Source of the DNA: JAISGQ01 sp045534445
Lineage (GTDB): Bacteria > Bacillota > Clostridia > Oscillospirales > Acutalibacteraceae
DNA length: 27,111 nt
Assembly: GCA_045534445.1 (NCBI GenBank)
Contig: JAZSJQ010000079.1
Location: forward strand, 1 to 27,111
Reading direction: 5' to 3'
Below the pieces are notes generated by a model. That model did not search any database. It had not been told where the DNA came from and saw nothing but the letters and a program-made list of their open reading frames with translations. Numbering within the stretch: position 1 is the first letter of the stretch; each line of letters starts with the position of its first letter. Shown here piece by piece: positions 8,097 through 15,077 of the stretch. The translations under genes and the position numbers were made by a program.

Positions 8097-9055
8097 ATGA
8101 AATTCTCCGCAAGATGCTTTTCAAGGACTCTCTGCATTTCCACCATAGCCATGTCAAGATCACCGGGTATTGTGCAGCCTGCCGCCACAACGTGACCGCC
8201 GCCGCCGAATTCCTTGCATATATCGCAGGCACTGATTCCCGGCAGTGAGCGCACAGATACCTTGAAGCCGCCGTCGCACTGACGGAAGGTTATTCCAACC
8301 TTGACTCCCTCGATCTTTATGGACATTGCGGCGATATTCTCAAGGTCTCCCTCTCCTGCACCTGCCGCTCGGATCATTTCGTCGGTGAGGCTGATAACTG
8401 CAACCTTTCCGCCGAACCAGTATTCAAGATTTTTATAAATGCCTCTCTCGATCTCTATACGAGCCTTGGATTTTGTCTCAAACATCAGCTTGTTGATGGG
8501 AACAGTGTCCACTCCCAGTTCCAGAAGTTCTGAAGCCAGACGGAAGGTCTGTGATGTTGTGTTGCTGTAGCGGAAGCAGCCCGTATCGGTGGAAATGGCA
8601 GTATAAACCGCCTCGCCCATCTTTATATCGGGTGTTACGCCAAGCTGCCTGATAAGCCGCCATATTATTTCGCCTGCGGCGGCGGCAGTGCTGTCAAGCA
8701 GGAGGTTTTCGGCATAGCCTGTATTTGAACCGTGATGGTCGATACAAAGCATGACTCTCTTGCCGTATTCCTTTTCAACCGAAGGACCCAGCAGCTTTGC
8801 GTCTGCAACATCTACCGCTATTACATTTTCAATACGGAAGCTTTCACCCTCAAGATCCTCATAGATATATGAATACTTTGATGGGATTATATCCGCGCAC
8901 ATGACATTTGCCTTTTTCCCGATGCTTCTCAGCGCACGGCACAGCGAAAAAGCCGAGCCGATAGTGTCACCATCGGGATATCTGTGGCAAAGTATCAGGT
9001 ATTTGTCTTTACTTAGCAGGAGTTGTGCCGCCTGCTTCAATGATATTTTATTCAT
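8093..9055 (-). CDS. nrnA: DHH/DHHA1 phosphoesterase, NrnA-like oligoribonuclease
   Basis: This 320-aa protein of the DHH superfamily resembles NrnA, which degrades very short oligoribonucleotides and can hydrolyse pAp or cyclic-dinucleotide products. The DHH domain has HRYPDGDTIGSA (His24, Asp28 and Asp30), AVDVAD (about 80-85) and IDHHGSN (Asp106, His107, His108). DHHA1 near the C-terminus ends with GGGGHVVAAG. All metal ligands are present. The start is placed at the ATG at 9055, which has AGGGAG upstream; an in-frame TTG at 9076 would add seven residues without a clear ribosome binding site. It lies between rbfA and truB, its usual place in Firmicutes. The exact substrate is inferred from the family. 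Confidence 0.9.
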   Translation of the reverse strand: MNKISLKQAAQLLLSKDKYLILCHRYPDGDTIGSAFSLCRALRSIGKKANVMCADIIPSKYSYIYEDLEGESFRIENVIAVDVADAKLLGPSVEKEYGKRVMLCIDHHGSNTGYAENLLLDSTAAAAGEIIWRLIRQLGVTPDIKMGEAVYTAISTDTGCFRYSNTTSQTFRLASELLELGVDTVPINKLMFETKSKARIEIERGIYKNLEYWFGGKVAVISLTDEMIRAAGAGEGDLENIAAMSIKIEGVKVGITFRQCDGGFKVSVRSLPGISACDICKEFGGGGHVVAAGCTIPGDLDMAMVEMQRVLEKHLAENFI

Positions 9056-9082
9056 GACGTGACCGTCTCCCTGCAATGGCGT

Positions 9083-9454
9083 TTACTCAGCTTCTTCGTC
9101 CTCTTCTTCGTTCTTGAAATCAAAGGAGTTGAGTATCTTATTTATCTCTGCACTGTGAGCGATGGAATCGTCCGCAACAAAGCGAAGCTCGGGAACGGAA
9201 CGCATGGAAAGGCTTCTGCCAAGCTCACGGCGGATATACCCTGCCGCGCTCTTCAAGCCCTTTACAGATTCCTTCGTTTTTTCTGCGCCTTCCATTGCAG
9301 AGACGTATACTGTAGCGTATGAAAGGTCACGGGTGACCTCTACACGCACTACCGAAAGAAGCTGTGACACACGGGGATCCTTTATTGTACGCAGTATTGC
9401 GCAGAGTTCGCGATGCACGTCTTCGTTTATTCTGTCTATTTTATGACTTGGCAT
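9083..9454 (-). CDS. rbfA: 30S ribosome-binding factor A
   Basis: This 123-aa KH-like protein is needed for late 30S maturation and 16S 5'-end processing. Recognisable features are the start MPSHKIDRINEDVHREL, the KDPRV segment, VEVTRDLSYATVYVS, and PELRFVADDSIAHSAEINKIL near the C-terminus. The ending is acidic (KNEEEDEEAE). GAAAGGA lies 7 nt before the ATG. It follows infB after a 143-bp gap that holds a palindromic repeat, whereas other junctions in this operon are only a few bases. Confidence 0.94.
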   Translation of the reverse strand: MPSHKIDRINEDVHRELCAILRTIKDPRVSQLLSVVRVEVTRDLSYATVYVSAMEGAEKTKESVKGLKSAAGYIRRELGRSLSMRSVPELRFVADDSIAHSAEINKILNSFDFKNEEEDEEAE

Positions 9455-9507
9455 ATTTTAATCCTTTCGGGTAATCAGTGATTACTCTAATGTTTCAGCA
9501 ACAATCT

Positions 9508-9568
9508 CTCCCTCAGTCAGAAAATTCGCCGAAGGTTAGCTTTCTGACAGTTTCCTCATCAGAGGGAG
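9508..9568. repeat. Nested palindromic intergenic element between infB and rbfA
   Basis: Outer arms CTCCCTC (9508-9514) and GAGGGAG (9562-9568) flank inner arms GTCAGAAA (9516-9523) and TTTCTGAC (9541-9548). A further TTTCCTCATCAGAGGGAG forms its own small fold on the right side. The arrangement CTCCCTCAGTCA...TGACAG...GAGGGAGCC resembles a dispersed palindrome I recall from Faecalibacterium/Oscillospiraceae genomes; this would be a diverged copy. No U-tract follows on the minus strand, so it does not look like a terminator. It could modulate infB-to-rbfA readthrough or mRNA stability. Confidence 0.6.
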
Positions 9569-9597
9569 CCAAGTCAGATTATGCACTAATTAACAGA

Positions 9598-12108
9598 TCA
9601 GTCTCTGTATTCCTCAATGATGAATGCCTCGAGGAAGTCGCCTTCCTTGATATCGTTGAACTTCTCAAGTCCGATACCGCACTCGTAGCCCTGTGCAACT
9701 TCCTTGACGTCGTCCTTGAAGCGGCGGAGAGAGTCGATCTTATCTTCCGCTATGACAATACCGTCACGGACAACTCGGATAAGTGCGGAACGCTGGATCT
9801 TGCCCTGTACAACATAAGAACCTGCGATGGTGCCGACACCTGTGACCTTGAAGACCTGACGGACCTCGCTTCGTCCGAGATCCACAACTCTGGTCTTGGG
9901 TGCAAGCATACCCTTCATTGCGGACTCTATCTCTTCGATGCACTCGTAGATGACTCTGTAGAGACGCATATCAACGCCCTGACGGACTGCATATTCCTGT
10001 GCTACGGGGTCAGGTCTTACATTGAAGCCGACAATAATAGCGTTTGATGCATCTGCAAGGGAAACGTCGGACTCTCTGATAGCACCGACTGCGCAGTGAA
10101 TGCAGCTGACTCTGACTTCCTCGTTGGAAAGCTTCTCAAGAGACTGTCTTACAGCCTCAACAGAACCCTGAACGTCAGCCTTAACGATGATCTTGAGTTC
10201 CTTCATATCGTTGGACTGCATCTGGGAGAACAGATTGTCAAGGGTTACTCTGGTCTGCTGACGGAACTGCTCTTCCTTTGCATCGGTCTTTCTCTGCTCA
10301 ACAAGCTCACGACCAAGGCGCTCATCGGAAACGACATTGAAGATATCGCCGCCGGTGGGAACTTCGTCAAGACCTGTTATCTCAACAGGGAAGGAGGGAC
10401 CTGCTGCCTCTACCTTCTCACCCTTATCGTTGGTCATAGCACGGACACGGCCGATGGTGGTGCCTGCAACGATGATATCGCCTGCACGGAGTGTACCGTT
10501 CTGGACAAGTACGGTTGCAATAGGACCTCTGCCCTTATCAAGACGTGCTTCGATAACAATACCCTTACCGGCTCTGTCGGGGTTAGCCTTCAGCTCCTTC
10601 ATTTCAGCTACCAGCATGACATTCTCAAGCAGGTCATCAATACCTGCATGGGTCTTTGCGGAAACGGGTACGCAGATTACATCGCCGCCCCATTCCTCGG
10701 GAACAAGACCGTACTCGCTGAGCTGCTGCTTTACCTGATCGGGGTTTGCGGTGTGTTTATCCATCTTGTTTATCGCAACGATAACGGAAACGTTAGCCGC
10801 TTTTGCGTGGTTGATAGCCTCAACTGTCTGGGGCATGATACCGTCGTCAGCTGCAACAACGAGAATTGCTATATCGGTTGCCATTGCGCCTCGTGCGCGC
10901 ATGGTGGTGAACGCCTCGTGACCGGGGGTGTCGAGGAAGGTTATCTCGCCGTCACCAACAGCAACACGGTATGCACCGATGTGCTGTGTGATTCCGCCTG
11001 CTTCGCCTGCGGTTACATTTGCAGAGCGGATTGCATCGAGAAGGCTGGTCTTACCGTGGTCAACGTGACCCATAACGCAGACGACCGGGCTTCTGGTGAC
11101 GAGGTTGTCATCGGTATCCTCGCTGTCGTCAATGATCCTCTCTTCGATGGAGACGATGACCTCAGGCTCGACCTTGACATTGAACTCGGTTGCTACGAGG
11201 AATGCAGTGTCGAAATCGATGGTGTCATTCATTGTTGCCATGACGCCAACGGTCATAAAGAGGCTCTTTACGACCTCAGCCGCAGTTACCTTCATTCGCT
11301 GTGCAAGATCTGAAACAACGATCTCGGGAGGACACTGAATGGTGAGAGATCTCTTCTCTCTCTCCTGCTTGATTCTCTTCAGTCTCTCCTGCTCGGTCTC
11401 ACGCTTGTTGCTCTTATGAGGCTTGCGGTACTGCTGAGACTTCTGATTGAGCTTCTGCTTGTTCTGAGTGTTCTCAGCTCTTGCGCCTGCCTTTGCATGA
11501 GCCATATCGTCATACTTGGTATTGTACTTATCGATGGTTACCTGTACGGTACGGGTGTCAACGATTCTGGTCTTTCTTTCCTCTGCACCGCTGCCGACCT
11601 TCGCTCCTACAACGACCTCGCTCTCCTGCTTCTTCTGTCCGGGACGCCCCTGTCTCTGCTGATTCTGCTGAGGCTTCTGGTTGTTGTTATTCTTCTGCTG
11701 CTGGGGCTTTGTGGGCACTGTACCGAGAACTGCCGCACCCTGAGTCTGCTGAGGCTTCTTTGCCTCAACCTTCTTTTCGCTCTCTGCCTTCTTTTCAGGC
11801 TTTGCTTCCTGCTTCTTTTCTTCAGCGGGAGCTTCCTTTGCAGGCTCCTCCTTTACTTCGGGTGCAATTGCGCCCTCATTGCTGACGATAGGCTGTGCGG
11901 AAGCAAGATATTCGTCAAAGCTATTTACAGAGTGCTGCTTTGTGACAGTATCCATGACAAGGCTGATATCAGCAGCATCGATAACTGTCATCGTGGTGTA
12001 TTTCTTTCCTGATTTGCTTTTTTCTTTAAGAAGCTCAACAAGCTCCTTGCTTGCAATATTCAGATCCTTTGCAAGCTCATGTATTTTGCATTTTACTTCA
12101 ATTGGCAT
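9598..12108 (-). CDS. infB: Translation initiation factor IF-2
   Basis: This 836-aa GTPase brings fMet-tRNA to the 30S subunit. A first IF2_N domain lies at about 4-55. It is followed by a long low-complexity linker rich in Lys, Glu, Gln and Ala (about 80-250), then a second IF2_N at about 252-305. The G domain has GHVDHGKT (G1), GGITQHIGAY (switch I), DTPGHEAF (G3), NKMD (G4) and SAKT (G5). Domains II to IV complete the C-terminus. GGAGG is 9 nt before the ATG and overlaps the ylxQ stop, so the two genes are probably translationally coupled. The Gln-rich linker (QQQKNNNNQKPQQNQQ) is unusually repetitive. Confidence 0.97.
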   Translation of the reverse strand: MPIEVKCKIHELAKDLNIASKELVELLKEKSKSGKKYTTMTVIDAADISLVMDTVTKQHSVNSFDEYLASAQPIVSNEGAIAPEVKEEPAKEAPAEEKKQEAKPEKKAESEKKVEAKKPQQTQGAAVLGTVPTKPQQQKNNNNQKPQQNQQRQGRPGQKKQESEVVVGAKVGSGAEERKTRIVDTRTVQVTIDKYNTKYDDMAHAKAGARAENTQNKQKLNQKSQQYRKPHKSNKRETEQERLKRIKQEREKRSLTIQCPPEIVVSDLAQRMKVTAAEVVKSLFMTVGVMATMNDTIDFDTAFLVATEFNVKVEPEVIVSIEERIIDDSEDTDDNLVTRSPVVCVMGHVDHGKTSLLDAIRSANVTAGEAGGITQHIGAYRVAVGDGEITFLDTPGHEAFTTMRARGAMATDIAILVVAADDGIMPQTVEAINHAKAANVSVIVAINKMDKHTANPDQVKQQLSEYGLVPEEWGGDVICVPVSAKTHAGIDDLLENVMLVAEMKELKANPDRAGKGIVIEARLDKGRGPIATVLVQNGTLRAGDIIVAGTTIGRVRAMTNDKGEKVEAAGPSFPVEITGLDEVPTGGDIFNVVSDERLGRELVEQRKTDAKEEQFRQQTRVTLDNLFSQMQSNDMKELKIIVKADVQGSVEAVRQSLEKLSNEEVRVSCIHCAVGAIRESDVSLADASNAIIVGFNVRPDPVAQEYAVRQGVDMRLYRVIYECIEEIESAMKGMLAPKTRVVDLGRSEVRQVFKVTGVGTIAGSYVVQGKIQRSALIRVVRDGIVIAEDKIDSLRRFKDDVKEVAQGYECGIGLEKFNDIKEGDFLEAFIIEEYRD

Positions 12109-12112
12109 TAAG

Positions 12113-12427
12113 TTACTCCTCCCCGTTTTCTAAGAGCAGCTTCATTACGGAACGTGCAAAGCCTTCATCGTTTACCGATATTATCTTTGCCGCTTTTCCT
12201 ATAGCCTTTCCCGTTGACTCCATGTCAAAGGGCATACTCATAAGCCGCATCTCACTGTCCCTCAGACTGAACCGAAGCTCCTTTTCAGTTTTCGGAGAAA
12301 TGTCCGAGGTTATCAAAACAAGCCTGCTCTGCCCTGTCTTCACGCTGTCTGCCACGGGATCAAACCCCATGGTAAGCTTACCTGCGCGGCGCGCAAGTCC
12401 CAGCAGAGAAAGCACCTTCTCATTCAT
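12113..12427 (-). CDS. ylxQ: L7Ae-family ribosomal protein YlxQ
   Basis: This 104-aa protein of the L7Ae/L30e/S12e/Gadd45 fold binds kink-turn RNA in characterised relatives. Family signs are LLGLARRAGKLTMGFDPV at the N-terminus and RLVLITSDISPKTEKEL in the middle. The start is placed at the ATG at 12427, which overlaps the end of ylxR by 8 bp and gives the normal family length. A longer frame from 12466 would add 13 residues inside ylxR with no support. It lies between ylxR and infB as in other Firmicutes. Confidence 0.9.
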   Translation of the reverse strand: MNEKVLSLLGLARRAGKLTMGFDPVADSVKTGQSRLVLITSDISPKTEKELRFSLRDSEMRLMSMPFDMESTGKAIGKAAKIISVNDEGFARSVMKLLLENGEE

Positions 12428-12692
12428 TGCCGGCAAGCTCTCCTTCCATTGCATCATAAACCTCATCTTCTATTTTGCAGGAGAACGCTCTCTCAAGACT
12501 GCGCTTTTTTCTCGCCAGCTTCAGACATTCCACGCTGTGACAGATATACGCACCTCTGCCCGGCTTCCTTCCCGTAAGGTCAAGTGATATCTCTCCCTCA
12601 GGGCTTTTTGCTACTCGGAGAAGCTCGCGCTTGGGCTTCATCTCATTACAGCCAAGACACATTCTCAGAGGTATTTTCTTGGGCTTCTGCAC
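12420..12692 (-). CDS. ylxR: YlxR/RnpM family RNA-binding protein, GTG start
   Basis: This small basic protein of 90 aa belongs to the YlxR (DUF448) family, reported to bind RNase P RNA and modulate its activity (RnpM). The signature is KKIPLRMCLGCNEMKPKREL near the N-terminus, then GRGAYICH with a conserved Cys/His pair and a KKRSLERAF helix. The start is placed at a GTG at 12692, because GGGAGGAGG (12701-12709) lies 8 nt upstream and the resulting N-terminus matches the family. The longer ATG frame from 12746 would overlap nusA by 20 bp. It overlaps ylxQ at its 3' end. Confidence 0.9.
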   Translation of the reverse strand: MQKPKKIPLRMCLGCNEMKPKRELLRVAKSPEGEISLDLTGRKPGRGAYICHSVECLKLARKKRSLERAFSCKIEDEVYDAMEGELAGNE

Positions 12693-12726
12693 CTGTCTTT
12701 CCTCCTCCCGCAATGGGTTTATCTGC

Positions 12727-13848
12727 TTATTCTGCGTTTGCCGCATCGCTTACGGGACGAATATCTATCTTCCAGCCTGTAAGACGGGCTGCAAGACGGG
12801 CATTCTGACCCTTGTTGCCGATCGCCAGTGAAAGCTGGTCATCGGGAACTGTTACGCGGCAGGCGCGAGGTGAACTTTCATCTATTACAACGCTGAGCAC
12901 GTTCGCAGGGGAAAGTGCCTTTGCGATGAATTCCGAGGGATCCTCGCTGTAGTTAATAACATCGATCTTTTCGCCGTTAAGCTCTGCAACGATCGCATTT
13001 ACTCGTGCGCCTCTGGGACCTATGCAGGCACCGATGGGATCGACATTCTCGTCATTGCTGAGAACAGCAAGCTTTGTGCGGCTTCCTGCTTCTCTGGATA
13101 CTGCCTTTATTTCAACTGTGCCGTCGAATATTTCGGGCACTTCGGTCTCAAAGAGTCTCTTGACAAGACCGGGATGGGTTCTGGAAATGGTTGCCTTGGG
13201 GGAACGCTCGTTGTTTTCAGCCGCCTGCTGAAGCTCGCGGACATCAACAACATATACCTTTACAGGCTTGCCGGGCATAAGCATCTCGCCGGGGATCTGC
13301 TCGTTCTTGGGAAGAACAACATCGACCTTGCCGATCTTTATGATAGCGGCACCGGATTTCGGGTCGATACGCTCAACATTGCCTGTTACAAGCTCCTGAT
13401 TTCTGCTCTGAAGCTCGGAGTAGACCTGCTCACGCTCCATGTCACGTATACCCTGACGGATAACGTGCTTTGCGGTCATTGCGGCGATTCTGCCGAACTG
13501 CTTTGTCTGGAGGCGTACACGCACTACCTGACCGATCTCAGCCTTGGGGTCAACCTTCTGTGCCTGCTCAAGGAGAATGCAGTGGCCGCGGGTATGCTCA
13601 TCGACCTCTTCGGCTATGGTCTGGCAGACAAAGACCTCAAAGGTATCAGTCTCAGGCTCAATGTTGACTATGACATTGTCATTGCCGTTGTGGGAGCCTT
13701 TGACCGCAGACACGATAGCCTTGCGAATCTTTTCGCACATATAGGTCACGGGAATGCCTTTTTCCTTCTCGAAAATGTTCAGTGCCTCAAACAGCTCCTT
13801 GTTGGATGTATCAACTGCCTGAGCCTTGCTCTTTCTTCTGGTTGCCAT
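12727..13848 (-). CDS. nusA: Transcription termination/antitermination protein NusA
   Basis: This 373-aa RNA polymerase-associated factor affects pausing, intrinsic termination and antitermination. The N-terminal RNAP-binding domain occupies about 10-130. An S1 domain follows (VTGNVERIDPKSGAAIIKIGKVDVVLPKNEQ). Two KH domains are marked by GACIGPRGARVNAIVAELNGEKIDV and AIGNKGQNARLAARLTGWKIDI. It lacks the C-terminal acidic repeats of E. coli NusA, as Gram-positive versions do. GGAGG is 9 nt before the ATG. It follows rimP after 30 bp. Confidence 0.96.
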   Translation of the reverse strand: MATRRKSKAQAVDTSNKELFEALNIFEKEKGIPVTYMCEKIRKAIVSAVKGSHNGNDNVIVNIEPETDTFEVFVCQTIAEEVDEHTRGHCILLEQAQKVDPKAEIGQVVRVRLQTKQFGRIAAMTAKHVIRQGIRDMEREQVYSELQSRNQELVTGNVERIDPKSGAAIIKIGKVDVVLPKNEQIPGEMLMPGKPVKVYVVDVRELQQAAENNERSPKATISRTHPGLVKRLFETEVPEIFDGTVEIKAVSREAGSRTKLAVLSNDENVDPIGACIGPRGARVNAIVAELNGEKIDVINYSEDPSEFIAKALSPANVLSVVIDESSPRACRVTVPDDQLSLAIGNKGQNARLAARLTGWKIDIRPVSDAANAE

Positions 13849-13878
13849 CGAAAATAACCTCCGTTTTATTATATGTTA

Positions 13879-14364
13879 TCAGTCTTCGATTTCTTCATAA
13901 AGTCTGACGCTTACCGCATCTTTAAGTGCTATTTCAAATTCGGTTCCCTCAAGGTCAGAAAGGACGATCATTTTGTCACGAAGCTCCACAAGACAGGCTA
14001 TGATCTCTTTTTCCCCTGTCTCCTCAAGAGGTCTGTAAAGCTGCACGGCAACATCCCTGCCTGCCATTTTTTCGTAATGCTCGGGCTTTGTCAGCGCACG
14101 CTCGATGCCCGGGGAGCTTACCTCAAGAGACCATGCGCCTTCGATAGGATCAAGCTCATCAAGGGGCTTGTCGATGGCTCTCGAAAGCCTCTCGCAGTCA
14201 AGTATGTCAACTCCGCCTTCCTTATCGATGATTATGCGCAGGCACCACTCGGTACCCTCCTTGAGATACTGGATATCCCAGATATCCAGACCCATTTCGT
14301 CCGCAATGGGCTTTACCACGGAAGCCGCCTTAGCTATGGTCATTCCGCCTTTGCTTTTTGCCAT
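13879..14364 (-). CDS. rimP: Ribosome maturation factor RimP
   Basis: This 161-aa protein is required for 30S subunit maturation. Conserved parts are the N-terminal KPIADEMGLDIWDIQYLKEGTEWCLRIIID, the DCERLSRAIDKPLDELDPIEGAWSLEVSSPGIERAL core and the C-terminal Sm-like half. The start is the ATG at 14364 with GGAGG 7 nt upstream; the open frame extends further upstream through the promoter and is not coding there. First gene of the nine-gene operon. Confidence 0.95.
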   Translation of the reverse strand: MAKSKGGMTIAKAASVVKPIADEMGLDIWDIQYLKEGTEWCLRIIIDKEGGVDILDCERLSRAIDKPLDELDPIEGAWSLEVSSPGIERALTKPEHYEKMAGRDVAVQLYRPLEETGEKEIIACLVELRDKMIVLSDLEGTEFEIALKDAVSVRLYEEIED

Positions 14365-14390
14365 GGTCTTACCTCCATAACAATACAAAA

Positions 14391-14412
14391 GAGCGGACCG
14401 CGAAGCCCACTC
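14391..14412 (-). promoter_or_regulatory. Leader hairpin in rimP 5' UTR
   Basis: Within the roughly 68-nt leader between the promoter and the rimP ribosome binding site, GAGTGGGC pairs with GTCCGCTC (8 bp, two G-U) around a TTCGCG loop on the minus strand. It could stabilise the 5' end or be a target for autoregulation; no alternative terminator is evident. Confidence 0.45.
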
Positions 14413-14439
14413 CTTTAGTACCTTTATTCTTACGATGGT

Positions 14440-14468
14440 ATTATAACACCGAACAGCGCATAATACAA
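14440..14468 (-). promoter_or_regulatory. Sigma-A promoter of the rimP-nusA-infB operon
   Basis: On the minus strand, TTGTAT (14468-14463) and a perfect TATAAT (14445-14440) are separated by exactly 17 bp. It is about 75 bp before the rimP ATG and just beyond the stop of the upstream membrane protein gene. Confidence 0.82.
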
Positions 14469-14482
14469 GTCTTTTTTGAAAT

Positions 14483-14944
14483 TTATTCCTCTGTTTCAGC
14501 TGTTTCGCCGACAGTTTCTTCCTCAATCTTTGCAGAGTAGAGAACAGAGCCGTAATAGCTTGCGATTATCACAATAACTGCAGCGATATAGATGAATCTC
14601 GGAAGGAATGCACTGACGGTCGTCAGCTTGCAGAGAAGCGCAAGCATAATGGCAACAACGGCAACATACAGAACGGTTGCCAGTCCGAAGGATACTGTAA
14701 ATCCAACGTTCATTCTGTTCCTCTTGAGTCTTGACACAAGCTCAACAAAGGAACCTGAAAAATAAAGTATTCCGAGACCGCCCACTGCTATAAGAGCCAT
14801 TATGGGAGTTGTGAGAAAATACTCGCCTGTTGCGGAATTTACATTCACAAAGCCCATTATGTAGGCAAATACAAATGCCGCCAGAAGCAGTACGATGGTC
14901 AGAATATCGATGATGGTCTTGTTCTTATTGTTCATGGTCTGCAT
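14483..14944 (-). CDS. Hypothetical four-helix membrane protein
   Basis: This 153-aa protein is not recognised beyond its topology. A short Asn/Lys-rich N-terminus is followed by about four hydrophobic segments: IIDILTIVLLLAAFVFAYI, FLTTPIMALIAVGGLGILYF, VGFTVSFGLATVLYVAVVAI and FLPRFIYIAAVIVIIASYYG. The acidic tail is EEETVGETAETEE. A basic loop (RLKRNRMN) between helices 2 and 3 suggests a cytoplasmic side. The start is placed at the ATG at 14944 with AAAGGA upstream; an ATG three codons later is possible. It has its own promoter at 15007-15035 and lies just before the ribosome-maturation operon, with the next promoter only 14 bp past its stop. Confidence 0.75.
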   Translation of the reverse strand: MQTMNNKNKTIIDILTIVLLLAAFVFAYIMGFVNVNSATGEYFLTTPIMALIAVGGLGILYFSGSFVELVSRLKRNRMNVGFTVSFGLATVLYVAVVAIMLALLCKLTTVSAFLPRFIYIAAVIVIIASYYGSVLYSAKIEEETVGETAETEE

Positions 14945-15006
14945 ATTAGGACATTCCTTTCTCTGCGGCCTTAAAAGCCCTGTCACAGAATAGATATCTG
15001 CGTTAT

Positions 15007-15035
15007 ATTGTATTTCACATTTTCTTACAAGTCAA
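15007..15035 (-). promoter_or_regulatory. Sigma-A promoter for the 14483-14944 gene
   Basis: On the minus strand, TTGACT (15035-15030) and TACAAT (15012-15007) are 17 bp apart, followed about 60 bp later by the AAAGGA ribosome binding site. There is no clear terminator between the glycerophosphotransferase stop at 15078 and this promoter, so readthrough is also possible. Confidence 0.75.
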
Positions 15036-15077
15036 GAGGTTATTGCCGCAGTTTCATGCAATCATCTCAATCAGCCT

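Noticed and set aside
9508..9568. Palindrome between infB and rbfA as an intrinsic terminator
   Set aside because: Long internal loop and no U-tract on the minus strand; classed as a repeat element.
9478..10047. 189-codon plus-strand frame opposite infB
   Set aside because: Antisense to the conserved C-terminal part of infB and starts inside the intergenic palindrome.
10096..11313. 405-codon plus-strand open frame opposite infB
   Set aside because: Antisense shadow of the IF-2 G domain; composition is Cys/Val/Leu-rich with no domain and no ribosome binding site.
13174..13857. 227-codon plus-strand frame opposite nusA
   Set aside because: Mirror of nusA codon usage; nusA is certain and no promoter or ribosome binding site faces this way.
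14365..14526. 54-codon upstream extension of rimP
   Set aside because: Covers the promoter and leader; the ATG at 14364 has GGAGG and matches the family N-terminus.
14987..15077. Possible tRNA or terminator after the glycerophosphotransferase
   Set aside because: No cloverleaf and no convincing hairpin; the segment is explained by a promoter.
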